Below, one piece after another: positions 50,416 to 61,049 of a stretch of 64,000 nucleotides of DNA; positions within the stretch are counted from its first letter, which is position 1, and the number at the start of each line of letters is the position of its first letter. Below the pieces are notes generated by a model. That model had not been told where the DNA came from and did no database searches. It saw nothing but the letters and a program-made list of their open reading frames with translations. Source of the DNA: Frigidibacter sp037095735. GTDB lineage: Bacteria > Pseudomonadota > Alphaproteobacteria > Rhodobacterales > Rhodobacteraceae. Position numbers and translations under genes: made by a program. Location of the stretch: positions 62,001 to 126,000 of the forward strand of contig NZ_JBAWKD010000009.1 in NCBI RefSeq assembly GCF_037095735.1, in the 5' to 3' direction.

Positions 50416-52320
50416 ATGCCGGGGCCGCGACCGCCCGCCGATCCGGTCTCTGCCTTGCGCGAACGCGAGGCGGCGGATGACGACCTCTGGGAAGCCGCGC
50501 TGGCCGCCCCCGCGACCGATGCCCTTCCGGCGTCCGGGGACTGGACCGATCCCGGCGGCAGGCCCGCACACGACCTGGACATCCGCAGCAGGCAGGGCCC
50601 GGCGCAGAACGCAGCCGGCGCGGCGGGAGGCGGGGCCGCAGATCCTGCGACCTCGGCTGCTGTCGGCGCTTCTGGCACGGGCGGTTCGGAGGACGCCCCC
50701 CCCGAGGCCGGCGCGGACGGGGCATGCGACAAGCGCGGACCACCAAACGCGTCGTCAGATGCCTTCGATACGCCAGCCCCGCAGGTCGCCTCGCCGGGGA
50801 ACGCCCCCGCCCATTCGACGGACACCGGGGGGCATGGCATCGCGGACGACGGGCGGATAGCGGGCGGGACAGCGGCCACCGGCGCGCCCCCCGTTGCCGA
50901 TGCAGGGCCAGGCGCTGCAGCCTTACCCACCGCCGAGGCCGCGCCCTCGCCGCTCGCCCTCATCGACTTCGGCGCGATGACTCTCGGGATCGAGGTGCGG
51001 GTCCTGCGCGAGGTGATGGTCGCGCCGCAGGTGCTGCAGCCCTTCGTGTCCTCCGGCACCGGCGTCGTCGGCTGCGTCGCGCTGCGCGGCCAGGTGATCC
51101 CGGTCGTCGACCTTGCGCCGCTGATCGGGTTGCCGCCACTCTACCCCTCCGACATTCAGGGTGTCGTGGTGATCGTCGGCGCGGGCGAAGAGGTCTATGG
51201 CATCCTCGCCCGTGCCGCCCGCCAGATCGTCGCCCCGCGCGAGATCGCGCGGCAGGCGATCCGCAGCGGCGGACAGGCGCCCTGCGACCTGCTGCTGACC
51301 GAGACGGTGCTGATCGGCGAGCGCGTAGTCTCGATCCTCGATGCCGAGGCCCTGCCGGCGATGGGCGTGCCGCTGTCGCGCGGCCAGCGGGCCCGCACCC
51401 GCAGCCGCGACGCCGCCGACCATTACTTGGTCTTCGAGGTGGAGGGCGCGGCCTTCTGCCTGTCGCTGGCCCGCATTCAGGCGACGATCCCGGAAAGTGC
51501 CGTGGACGGAACGGTGCTGCGGTCCGGCCCCTGCGACGGCAGCGTCACCCACCACGGGATCGAGCGGGCGCTGGTCAACCTGCCGCCGCTGCTGGGCACC
51601 GCGACCGCGCGCGCCCGCCCCGATCGCGCCGCCGCCATCGTGCTGCCGTTTCCCGACGGCAGCTCGCTGGCGCTGCGGGCCGACCGGGTCATCGACATCC
51701 GCAGCCTGACCGCCGCGCAGCTGGGGCCGATGCCCGCGATGCTGTGCCGGCGGCCCGAGCTGATCGCGGGGGCCCATATCGACGGCGCCGGACGGCAGAT
51801 GATCGTCCTCGACGGGGCGGCGCTGCTGGAAGATGCCGATCTGGGGGAACTGGCGCGGCTGTCGCAGGGCGGCGGCACGACGGCCGCCGCGACCGCAACC
51901 GGCGAGACGCGGCGCGAGACGGCGCTGCTGCTGCGCGCCGGGATCGCCTGTGCGATCACGCTGGGCCAGATCGAAGAGATCATCTCGCTGCCCGCGGACC
52001 TGCAGCGCGATCTGGGCTTCGACGACTACCTGGGCACCATCGCCGCGCGCGACCGCACGCTGCTGCCGGTGTTCTCGCTGGCGGCGCTGCACGGGCACCC
52101 GGCCGACGGGCGGCTGGCGCGGGCGGCAATCGTGGTGCTGCGTCAGGACGGCGGCCGGATCGGGCTGATGGTCGAGGAAATCTGCTCGATCGAGACGATG
52201 ATCGTCGTCGACGAGGCCCCGGATGGCGCGACGGCGACCCTGCAGCGCAGCGGCGCGGGCGAGCCGCGCTTCTGGCACCGCATCGCACCGGACGCGCTGC
52301 CGCTTTATGCGCAGGTCTGA
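50416..52320 (+). CDS. Triple CheW-domain chemotaxis scaffold protein
   Basis: A 634-residue protein with about 175 N-terminal residues of Ala/Pro/Gly/Asp-rich, probably disordered sequence, then three tandem CheW-like domains (about 178-320, 335-480 and 500-630). The first reads LALIDFGAMTLGIEVRVLRE, then VVGCVALRGQVIPVVDLAPL, the strongest CheW signature; the third ends with IGLMVEEICSIETMIVVDEA. CheW links receptors to the CheA kinase, so three copies may bridge several receptors or array units. The gene starts three bases after the receptor stop, so the two are co-expressed. No cheA, cheY, cheB or cheR is in the window. The low-complexity N-terminus leaves the start slightly uncertain. 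Confidence 0.85.
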   Translation: MPGPRPPADPVSALREREAADDDLWEAALAAPATDALPASGDWTDPGGRPAHDLDIRSRQGPAQNAAGAAGGGAADPATSAAVGASGTGGSEDAPPEAGADGACDKRGPPNASSDAFDTPAPQVASPGNAPAHSTDTGGHGIADDGRIAGGTAATGAPPVADAGPGAAALPTAEAAPSPLALIDFGAMTLGIEVRVLREVMVAPQVLQPFVSSGTGVVGCVALRGQVIPVVDLAPLIGLPPLYPSDIQGVVVIVGAGEEVYGILARAARQIVAPREIARQAIRSGGQAPCDLLLTETVLIGERVVSILDAEALPAMGVPLSRGQRARTRSRDAADHYLVFEVEGAAFCLSLARIQATIPESAVDGTVLRSGPCDGSVTHHGIERALVNLPPLLGTATARARPDRAAAIVLPFPDGSSLALRADRVIDIRSLTAAQLGPMPAMLCRRPELIAGAHIDGAGRQMIVLDGAALLEDADLGELARLSQGGGTTAAATATGETRRETALLLRAGIACAITLGQIEEIISLPADLQRDLGFDDYLGTIAARDRTLLPVFSLAALHGHPADGRLARAAIVVLRQDGGRIGLMVEEICSIETMIVVDEAPDGATATLQRSGAGEPRFWHRIAPDALPLYAQV

Positions 52321-52495
52321 AGGGAGGGCCTAAAGGACAGTCCGGACGCGGGCCGGGGCCGGGCCGCCCGTCGCCAGCGCAGGGTACGGAGCCCGGCGAT
52401 GGCCGCCGGATCGGCGCCAGACAGCCGCCAGACAGGTGCCGGGCGGGGCCCTGGCGCCGGCATGCGTGCGCGGCCCGGGGGGCTGCGCGGGGGAT

Positions 52496-52519
52496 CGCGC
52501 GCCGCACCGGCGGCGCGCG
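52496..52519. terminator. Bidirectional hairpin between the CheW and IMPase genes
   Basis: A perfect 10-bp stem CGCGCGCCGC / GCGGCGCGCG with a 4-base loop, placed between two convergent genes six bases from the inositol monophosphatase stop. Confidence 0.65.
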
Positions 52520-52524
52520 TCCGA

Positions 52525-53316
52525 TCAGGCGGCTTCGCGCAGGATCTTGCAGAGCGGGTCGTAAAGCTCGCCGTTGGCGGCGATCAGCGACCCCGATTCG
52601 AGCGGGTCGCGGCCCTCGCGGACCGGGCCCACGAAGCCGCCGGCCTCTTTCACCATGAGCAGGCCCGCGGCCATGTCCCAGGCATTCAGCCCGCGTTCCC
52701 AGTAGCCGTCGAAGCGGCCGGCCGCGACCCAGGCGAGGTCGAGCGAGGCCGCGCCCCAGCGGCGCACGCCGGCGCAGACCGGCATCAGGCGCGCCAGGTC
52801 CTGCAGCGTCGCCGGCAGGGTCGAGCGGCCGCCGAAGGGCACGCCGGTGGCGAAGACCGCCTCGATCATCGAGCGGCGGCCCGAGACGCGGATCCGGCTT
52901 TCGTTCATCCAGGCGCCCGCGCCCTTCTCGGCCCAGAACATCTCGTCCTTGGCGGGGTCGAAGACCACGGCCGAGGTGATTTCACCCTTGTGTTCCAACG
53001 CGATGGAGATCGCCCAATGCGGCATGCCGTGCAGGAAGTTGGTGGTGCCGTCGAGCGGGTCGACGATCCAGCGGCGGGTCGGATCCTCGCCGGCCTCGGC
53101 GCCGGTCTCTTCGCCCAGCCAGCCATAGGACGGGCGGGCGGTGCGCAGCTCTTCCTTGATGATGCGCTCGGCCTCGCGGTCGGCCTTGGTGACGAAGTCG
53201 CCGGGGCCCTTGGACGAGACCTGCAGGTTCTCGACTTCGCGGAAGTCCTTCACGAGGCTGCGGCCGGCCTTGCGCGCGGCCTTGATCATCACGTTGAGAT
53301 TGGCGCTGCCCTGCAT
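52525..53316 (-). CDS. suhB: Inositol monophosphatase family protein (SuhB-like)
   Basis: A Mg-dependent phosphatase of inositol 1-phosphate and similar sugar phosphates; SuhB relatives also affect transcription antitermination. The 263 residues carry all metal motifs: GWLGEETG (Glu69/Glu70), WIVDPLDGTTNFLHGMP (Asp86, Asp89) and the C-terminal NAWDMAAGLLMVKEAGG. NLQVSSKGPGDFVTKADREA at the N-terminus is the conserved Lys/Asp stretch. The start is the ATG of MQGSANLNVM with GGAGAC upstream. Confidence 0.92.
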   Translation of the reverse strand: MQGSANLNVMIKAARKAGRSLVKDFREVENLQVSSKGPGDFVTKADREAERIIKEELRTARPSYGWLGEETGAEAGEDPTRRWIVDPLDGTTNFLHGMPHWAISIALEHKGEITSAVVFDPAKDEMFWAEKGAGAWMNESRIRVSGRRSMIEAVFATGVPFGGRSTLPATLQDLARLMPVCAGVRRWGAASLDLAWVAAGRFDGYWERGLNAWDMAAGLLMVKEAGGFVGPVREGRDPLESGSLIAANGELYDPLCKILREAA

Positions 53317-53401
53317 GGCGGTCTCCTTCGGGGAACAGCCTGCGCCGATACACGAGCGGGTGCGAAAAGGAAAGGGCGCGGGCGAGACAGCGTTGACGGT
53401 G

Positions 53402-53887
53402 TCACACCGGGAAGACGATGCAGGTGGTGCTGCCGGTGGCGTAGAGCCTGCCGTCCGCGCGGCCCCGGATCTCGCCCCGCGCCACGGCGGTCGAGCGGCC
53501 GGAGTGCTGGATCAGCCCCTCGGCCACCATCTCCATCCCCTCGGGCAGCGGGCGCAGGATGTTCACGTGGTAATCGAGGGTCGTGTACCAAGTGCCGCGG
53601 TTCAGCGTGCTCATCACCGCGCAGCCCATCGCCGAGTCGAGCACCACCCCGTACCAGCCGCCATGCGTGGCGCCGAAGGGATTGGCATGGGCGAAGACCG
53701 GGTGGCCGGCGAAGGTCACCCGGCCCTGCGAGATCTCGTCGAGGCGGATGTTGGCGGTGGCCTGCATCGCGGCACCCGGGTAGCGGCCCGAGGCGAGACC
53801 CTGCAGGAATTCGAGGCCCGAGACCTCGGCCATCAGCGAGCGTGGATTGATCTCGTCGCGGCTGGTGGCGGCGCGCTGCTGGGTCAT
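53402..53887 (-). CDS. PaaI-type hotdog thioesterase
   Basis: A 161-residue acyl-CoA thioesterase-like protein of the hotdog fold. The family features are FAHANPFGATHGGWYGVVLD followed by SAMGCAV (the HGG turn and central helix), then YTTLDYHVNILRPLPEGMEM, and RSTAVARGEIRGRADGRLYA near the end. The preferred substrate is unknown. The start is the ATG of MTQQRAATSRDE; a longer frame runs into the intergenic region. It lies between metF and suhB on the same strand, with hairpin and gaps suggesting separate transcripts. Confidence 0.85.
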   Translation of the reverse strand: MTQQRAATSRDEINPRSLMAEVSGLEFLQGLASGRYPGAAMQATANIRLDEISQGRVTFAGHPVFAHANPFGATHGGWYGVVLDSAMGCAVMSTLNRGTWYTTLDYHVNILRPLPEGMEMVAEGLIQHSGRSTAVARGEIRGRADGRLYATGSTTCIVFPV

Positions 53888-53941
53888 GGAATCTCTCGGT
53901 ATGGTCCGGGCCCGGATCGTGCCGAGAGACTGCCGCAGTGC

Positions 53942-53963
53942 GGCGCGGGGGTGAAGCCGCGCC
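53942..53963 (-). terminator. Hairpin directly after metF
   Basis: GGCGCGG and CCGCGCC form a 7-bp GC stem around an 8-base loop, abutting the metF stop codon on the minus strand. Confidence 0.45.
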
Positions 53964-54845
53964 TCAGGCCACCGCTTCCAGCACCGTGTCCGGGACGACG
54001 CCAAGGGCATGGCAGACGTCGCGGGTCAGGGCCGGGCGGTTCAGGGTGTAGAAGTGGAAGTCTTCCACGCCCTCGGCGCGCAGGGTGTCGCACAGCTCGG
54101 TGCAGAGCGCGGTGGCATAGAGCGCCTCGCGGCCGTCGCGCTTGGCGGCGGTGAAGGCGTCATCGAGCCAGGCCGGCACGGCGGTGCCGCAGCGGGCCGC
54201 GAAGCGCTTGGTGCCGTCCCAGTTCTCGATCGGCAGGATGCCGGGGATGATCGGCGCGGCGATGCCGGCCTTGGCGCAGGCATCGCGGAAGCGCAGGAAG
54301 GTTTCGGTCTCGAAGAAGAACTGGGTGATCGCCGAGGTCGCGCCGGCGTCGATCTTGCGCTTCAGCCAGGCGATGTCGGCGGCGGCATCGGCCGATTCGG
54401 GGTGCTTTTCCGGGTAGGCGCCGACGCGGATCTTGAATTTTCCAGTCTCGGCAATGGCTTCGATCAGCTCGACCGCCGAGGCGAAGCCTTCGGGATGCGC
54501 CACGAAGCCGTTCGAGCCTTTCGGCGGGTCGCCACGCAGGGCCACGATCTCGGTCACGCCGGCCTCGGCATAGGCGTTGACGATCTCCATCGTCTCGGCG
54601 CGGGTGGCATCGACGCAGGTCAGATGCGCCGCGACGTTCAGGCCGTAGTTCTTGCCGATGGTCGTCACCGCCTCGTGCGTCAGCTTGCGGGTGGTGCCGC
54701 CGGCGCCGTAAGTCACGGAAACGAAAGTGGGTTGCATCGGGGCGAGCACCTGAACCGTCTCCCACAGCCGGAAGGACGCGTCGAGCGTCTGCGGCGGGAA
54801 GAATTCGAAGGAAACGCGCGGCGCTTTCGTCGTGGTCAGGGTCAT
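53964..54845 (-). CDS. metF: 5,10-methylenetetrahydrofolate reductase MetF
   Basis: Reduces methylene-THF to methyl-THF for methionine synthesis, using FAD. The 293-residue sequence has VSFEFFPPQTLDASFRLWET (with the catalytic Glu of EFFPP), TFVSVTYGAGGTTRKLTHEA, AAHLTCVDATRAE, EIVALRGDPPKGSNGF, and AITQFFFETETFLRFRDACA. The start is the first Met of MTLTTTKAPR. It is divergent from a metR-like LysR gene across 114 bases, the classic arrangement for MetR control. Confidence 0.95.
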   Translation of the reverse strand: MTLTTTKAPRVSFEFFPPQTLDASFRLWETVQVLAPMQPTFVSVTYGAGGTTRKLTHEAVTTIGKNYGLNVAAHLTCVDATRAETMEIVNAYAEAGVTEIVALRGDPPKGSNGFVAHPEGFASAVELIEAIAETGKFKIRVGAYPEKHPESADAAADIAWLKRKIDAGATSAITQFFFETETFLRFRDACAKAGIAAPIIPGILPIENWDGTKRFAARCGTAVPAWLDDAFTAAKRDGREALYATALCTELCDTLRAEGVEDFHFYTLNRPALTRDVCHALGVVPDTVLEAVA

Positions 54846-54959
54846 GGTGCTGTCCTCTTGGATGCGACTCTTGTGACACGCCCGGTTAGGTGAGACAAAT
54901 TCATAATATTCAAGATCAACATGAGCCGGGCGCCATGTTTATCAAGGGGAGGTCACGCC
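54846..54959. promoter_or_regulatory. metF/metR shared control region
   Basis: A short divergent region that is much more A/T-rich than its surroundings, centred on AATTCATAATATTCAAG (54898-54914). On the minus strand this gives TGAA-N5-TGAA rather than the palindromic TGAA-N5-TTCA of E. coli MetR boxes, so it is a related but not identical pattern. No SAM riboswitch fold was recognised. Confidence 0.45.
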
Positions 54960-55865
54960 GTGCATGTCGATCTGCGCCATCTGAAAAGCATCAAGGCGAT
55001 CCATGATTGCGGCGGTCTCGCGCGGGCGGCGGAGGTGCTCAACATCACCCAATCGGCGCTGAGCCATCAGGTGAAGACGATTGAGGACCAGGCGGGAGTC
55101 GAGCTTTTTGCAAGGCGTTCCAAGCCCTTGCGCCTGTCGGCGGCGGGGTTGCGGATGCTGCGCGCGGCCGAGCGGATCCTGCCGGAGATCGCGGCGCTGG
55201 AAGAGGAATTCCGCGCGCTGCGGCAGGGGCGGTCGGGCCGGCTGCATATCGCGATCGAGTGCCACGCCTGTTTCGACTGGCTGTTCCCGGTGCTGGAGCA
55301 GTTCCGCCGCGCCTGGCCCGAGGTCGATGTCGACATCCGGCCCGGGCTGGCGTTCGGTGCCCTGCAGGCGCTGGCGCGGGAGGAAGTCGATCTGGTGATC
55401 TCGTCCGATCCCGAGGACCTGCCGGGCATCACCTTCCAGCCGCTGTTCGACTACGCGCCCACCTTCATCGCCTCCGCCCAGAACCCGCTGGCGGCGAAAC
55501 CCTTTGTCACGGCTGAGGATTTTCGCGATCAGGTGCTGATCACCTATCCGGTCGACCGACCGCGGCTGGACATCTTCAGCGAGCTGCTGACGCCCGCGAA
55601 GGTCGAGCCCGAGGCGGTGCGGCAGGTCGAGTTGACGGCTGTCATCCTGATGCTGGTCGCCTCGAACCGGGGCGTGGCGGTGCTGCCGGACTGGGTGCTG
55701 CGCGAGGTGCGCTATCAGCCGGATTACGTCACGCGCAAGGTGACCGAGGCCGGGCTGACCAAGCGGCTGTATGCGGCGATCCGCAGCGAGGATGCGGAAA
55801 AACCGTGGATGGCGCACGTGCTGCGGCTGGGGCGGACGGAACCGGTGAAACTGCAGCGGGGGTAA
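54960..55865 (+). CDS. metR: MetR-like LysR-family regulator
   Basis: A 301-residue LysR regulator. Helix-turn-helix: HLKSIKAIHDCGGLARAAEV, then LNITQSALSHQVKTIEDQAG, as in MetR (where TQSALSHQ is conserved). Effector domain: GRLHIAIECHACFDWLFPVL and VLITYPVDRPRLDIFSELLT, both MetR-like. The start is the GTG with GGGGAGG seven bases upstream. MetR senses homocysteine and activates methionine genes; divergence from metF supports the assignment. Confidence 0.88.
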   Translation: MHVDLRHLKSIKAIHDCGGLARAAEVLNITQSALSHQVKTIEDQAGVELFARRSKPLRLSAAGLRMLRAAERILPEIAALEEEFRALRQGRSGRLHIAIECHACFDWLFPVLEQFRRAWPEVDVDIRPGLAFGALQALAREEVDLVISSDPEDLPGITFQPLFDYAPTFIASAQNPLAAKPFVTAEDFRDQVLITYPVDRPRLDIFSELLTPAKVEPEAVRQVELTAVILMLVASNRGVAVLPDWVLREVRYQPDYVTRKVTEAGLTKRLYAAIRSEDAEKPWMAHVLRLGRTEPVKLQRG

Positions 55866-55887
55866 GGACTTGCGGGGGGTGACATCC

Positions 55888-55920
55888 GTGCAGCCCGCGT
55901 GCACCCCCCGTACACCCTCG
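55888..55920 (+). repeat. Three 11-bp phased repeats (GTGCACCCCCN), copy B
   Basis: Contiguous units GTGCAGCCCGC, GTGCACCCCCC and GTACACCCTCG lie 23 bases after the metR stop and about 135 bases before the MFS gene. They share unit length, GTGCA/GTACA core and strand bias with the array at 40328-40360, some 15.5 kb away. Confidence 0.75.
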
Positions 55921-56054
55921 GCGCGCGGCCCCGCAACGCTCTGGCGGCCTGTCGTTAAGCTTTTCGCAGGACGGGATCAGGTGCGGCAGGCGGCAAAAGA
56001 CGACCCTCAGGGGTACAATTTCGCGGATGACGCCCCGCGCCGACAGGCGTAGGC

Positions 56055-57281
56055 ATGGGCCGTTCCCCGCGCGCGAGCCCTTCCATGACCATCGCCAGCC
56101 CGACGACCCGTGCCGCCTCGGCCACCGTCTTCCCGATCCTGATCGCGATCAGCCTCAGCCATCTGATGAACGACACGATGCAGAGCCTGCTGTCGGCGAT
56201 CTATCCGCTGCTGAAGGCCGACTTCGCGCTGGACTACTGGCAGATCGGGCTGATGACGATGGCCTTCCAGTGCACGGCCTCGTTGCTGCAGCCGGCGATC
56301 GGGATGTTCACCGACCGCAAGCCGCTGCCGATGTCGCTGCCCTTCGGGATGGGCTCGACCTTCCTCGGTCTGATCCTGCTGGCCTTCGCGCCGAGCTACG
56401 GGATGCTGCTGGCGGGGGCGAGCCTGATCGGCATCGGCTCGGCCATCTTCCACCCCGAGGCGAGCCGGGTCGCGCGGCTGGCCTCGGGCGGGCGCTTCGG
56501 GCTGGCGCAGTCGGTGTTCCAGGTCGGCGGCAACCTTGGCCATGCGATCGGGCCGCTGCTGGCGGCCTTCATCGTGGTGCCGCTGGGCCGGCCGAGCGTC
56601 GCGGCCTTCTGCCTGATCGCGCTGACCGGCATGGCGGTGCTGAGCTGGGTCGGGCGCTGGTACGGCGCGGCGATCACCGCAAGCCGCCGGGCGGGGGGCG
56701 ACCGGACGCTGCCGCTGTCGCGGGGCCGGGTGATCGCGGCGCTGGTGGTGCTGGCGCTGCTGATGTTCTCGAAGAACATCTATCTGGCGTCGATTTCCAG
56801 CTATTACACCTTCTACCTGATCGAGACCTTCGGCGTGACCACCCAGCACAGCCAGGTGATGCTGTTCCTGTTCCTGGGCGCGGTGGCGGCGGGCACGGTG
56901 ATCGGCGGACCGATCGGCGACCGGATCGGCCGGGTGACGGTGATCTGGGTGTCGATCCTTGGCGTGCTGCCGTTCACGCTGCTGCTGCCCCATGCCAACC
57001 TGTTCTGGTCGGGGGTGCTGTCGATCCCGATCGGGCTGATCCTCGCCTCGGCCTTCCCGGCGATCGTGGTCTGCGCGCAGGAACTGCTGCCGGGCCGGGT
57101 CGGCATGGTCGCGGGGATCTTCTTCGGGCTGAGCTTCGGCTTCGGCGGCATCGCTGCGGCGGTGCTGGGCCTGCTGGCCGACAGCCACGGGATCCGCGCG
57201 GTCTATATCGTCTGCTCGTTCCTGCCGGCGACCGGGGTGCTGGCCGCGCTGCTGCCGCGGGCGGCGGCGCGCGGGGTCTGA
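56055..57281 (+). CDS. MFS efflux pump, fosmidomycin-resistance (Fsr)-like
   Basis: A 408-residue 12-helix exporter. The N-terminus SLSHLMNDTMQSLLSAIYPL and the block FHPEASRVARLASGGRFGLA, followed by QSVFQVGGNLGHAIGPLLAA, are diagnostic of the Fsr family, which exports fosmidomycin and probably native metabolites. The loop 2-3 motif appears as GMFTDRKPLPMSLPFGMG. Two in-frame ATGs (56055 and 56085) are possible; neither has a strong ribosome binding site. It stands alone on the plus strand and is convergent with the CoxL-type gene. Confidence 0.88.
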   Translation: MGRSPRASPSMTIASPTTRAASATVFPILIAISLSHLMNDTMQSLLSAIYPLLKADFALDYWQIGLMTMAFQCTASLLQPAIGMFTDRKPLPMSLPFGMGSTFLGLILLAFAPSYGMLLAGASLIGIGSAIFHPEASRVARLASGGRFGLAQSVFQVGGNLGHAIGPLLAAFIVVPLGRPSVAAFCLIALTGMAVLSWVGRWYGAAITASRRAGGDRTLPLSRGRVIAALVVLALLMFSKNIYLASISSYYTFYLIETFGVTTQHSQVMLFLFLGAVAAGTVIGGPIGDRIGRVTVIWVSILGVLPFTLLLPHANLFWSGVLSIPIGLILASAFPAIVVCAQELLPGRVGMVAGIFFGLSFGFGGIAAAVLGLLADSHGIRAVYIVCSFLPATGVLAALLPRAAARGV

Positions 57282-57297
57282 CACGCCAGAGTGGACA

Positions 57298-57324
57298 CGC
57301 GGGCCCCAAAGTCTGGGGCGCGCG
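57298..57324. terminator. Bidirectional hairpin between the MFS and CoxL-type genes
   Basis: GCCCCA pairs with TGGGGC around a 5-base loop; after one G-G mismatch the stem continues four more pairs (CGCG/CGCG). It sits 16 bases from both stop codons. Confidence 0.6.
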
Positions 57325-57340
57325 GTCAGCGCGGACAGGG

Positions 57341-59608
<2,268 letters not shown>

Positions 59609-59671
59609 GTCCCGGCTCCCCCGTGGTTGCCCGGTCGAGACTAGGGCGAACACGGGGGAAGGGAAGCGCCT

Positions 59672-60826
59672 TCAGCGCAGCGACAGCGTGGTCGCGTGGG
59701 TGACGTCGCCGAAACCGTTGAAACGGGTGTTGGTGGCGGTGGAATAGGCACCCATGCCGTGGATCAGCAGGTAGTCGCCCTCGTCGAGGTCTCCCGGCAG
59801 CGCGAGGTCTCCGGGCAGACGGTCGACCGAGTCGCAGGTCGGGCCGAAGACCGTGCGGGCGCGCGGCGCGCCGGTGCGGCGCTGGCCGTCGGGCGCGATC
59901 ACCTCGATCCGGTCGATCGGGCCCACGTCGGGAAGCTCTGCCAGGTTGCCGTAGAGCCCGTCGTTGAGGAAGACGCAGGCGTCGTCGCGCACCGCCTTCA
60001 CCCGCGCGGCAAGGCTGAAGGCATCGGCGACGAGGCCGCGACCCGGCTCGCAGACCAGTTCGGGGCGGTCCGCTCCGAAGGCGTCGCTCACCGCCGCGTC
60101 GATGCGGGCGAAGATCTGTTCCAGAGGCGGCGCGATGTCGGCCCGGCGGTGCGAGGGGAAGCCGCCGCCGACGTTCAGGCGGTGCGCGCGCACGCCCGCG
60201 GCGCGGCAGATGTCGGCGCCGGCCTGGACATAGGCCTGCCATGCCGCGGCATCGGTGCATTGCGTGCCGGGGTGGAAGGTGAGCGAGGGCAGGAAGCCCG
60301 CGGCGGCGACCTGGGCCAGAAGCTCGGCCGCGCGCTCGGGCACCGCGCCGAACTTGGCGCCGAAGTTGTAGGCCGCGCCGGGCACCGGCAGCTTGTAGCG
60401 CACCGAGATCTCGACCGGGCCGGCGTCGAAGGCCACGGGCACCATCGCGACCAGCTTGGCGAGTTCGGAGGCGCTGTCGACGGACCAGCTGCGCACCTCG
60501 GCCGCGACGGCGGCGGCGATCTCGGCCCGCCCGCGGACCGGGTTGTTGTAATGCAGCGCCGCGGTGGGGGCGAGGCGGCGGATCATCTCGATCTCGGCCG
60601 GCGAGGCGACATCGAAGCCGCGGATGCCGGCGGCGACGAGGTTCTGCACCACCATCTCGTCCGGGTTCGACTTCACCGCATAGGTGACCATGCCGGGAAA
60701 GCCCGCGATGAAGCGGCGCGCGGTGGCCTGCAGCACGGTCGGCGCGAAGAACATCACCGGGTTGTCCGGGGTCTGCGTGCGCAGAAGTTCGGTCGGCGAC
60801 GACCAGATCGTTTTCGAGAGCCCCAT
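59672..60826 (-). CDS. Ornithine/arginine/diaminopimelate-type PLP decarboxylase (group IV), likely ornithine decarboxylase
   Basis: A 384-residue PLP barrel decarboxylase. The PLP Lys is in MVTYAVKSNPDEM (Lys52), the phosphate-binding Gly loop in NVGGGFPS (about 219-224), another contact in EPGRG (260-264), and the C-terminal active-site Cys is in FGPTCDSVD (Cys331). The short length and FGPTCDSVD pattern fit ornithine (or ornithine/lysine) decarboxylase, which makes putrescine, better than diaminopimelate decarboxylase. It is divergent from an Lrp/AsnC gene across about 220 bases, so amino-acid-responsive control is likely. Confidence 0.88.
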   Translation of the reverse strand: MGLSKTIWSSPTELLRTQTPDNPVMFFAPTVLQATARRFIAGFPGMVTYAVKSNPDEMVVQNLVAAGIRGFDVASPAEIEMIRRLAPTAALHYNNPVRGRAEIAAAVAAEVRSWSVDSASELAKLVAMVPVAFDAGPVEISVRYKLPVPGAAYNFGAKFGAVPERAAELLAQVAAAGFLPSLTFHPGTQCTDAAAWQAYVQAGADICRAAGVRAHRLNVGGGFPSHRRADIAPPLEQIFARIDAAVSDAFGADRPELVCEPGRGLVADAFSLAARVKAVRDDACVFLNDGLYGNLAELPDVGPIDRIEVIAPDGQRRTGAPRARTVFGPTCDSVDRLPGDLALPGDLDEGDYLLIHGMGAYSTATNTRFNGFGDVTHATTLSLR

Positions 60827-61012
60827 CGGCGCATCCTTCCTGCCAACAGAGCGCAGCCCCCCCGGTCACCTGTATCAGGCCCGGGACGCTTACGCGTTTC
60901 CAGAACCAGGCCAGGTGCGTATGAGCCGCCCTTTTCCTGAAAACGAAGTGGGGGCGATATGGGGCACAAACCCACCGACGGAAAGGGTGGAAATGGATCA
61001 CAGCCCCGTTAG

Positions 61013-61034
61013 AATGACGAAACTTCCGGTCATT
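61013..61034. promoter_or_regulatory. Palindrome before the Lrp/AsnC gene
   Basis: AATGAC and GTCATT are perfect 6-bp arms around a 10-base spacer, 16 bases upstream of the Lrp/AsnC start codon in the region shared with the decarboxylase gene. Position and symmetry suit an Lrp-type binding site. Confidence 0.4.
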
Positions 61035-61049
61035 TCGACAGGTGGGCGA

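Noticed and set aside
47611..50571. 986-codon open frame on the minus strand
   Set aside because: It lies opposite the PAS-array chemoreceptor gene; the translation is Arg/Asp/His-rich with no motif, as expected for a shadow frame in GC-rich DNA.
54846..54959. SAM riboswitch or S-box leader before metF
   Set aside because: The gap is only 114 bases, A/T-rich and divergent; no multi-helix fold or conserved SAM-II/SAM-V core was recognised.
59672..60826. Diaminopimelate decarboxylase LysA
   Set aside because: The length (384) and the FGPTCDSVD motif fit the ornithine decarboxylase branch better; the LysA-specific N-terminal pattern was not seen.
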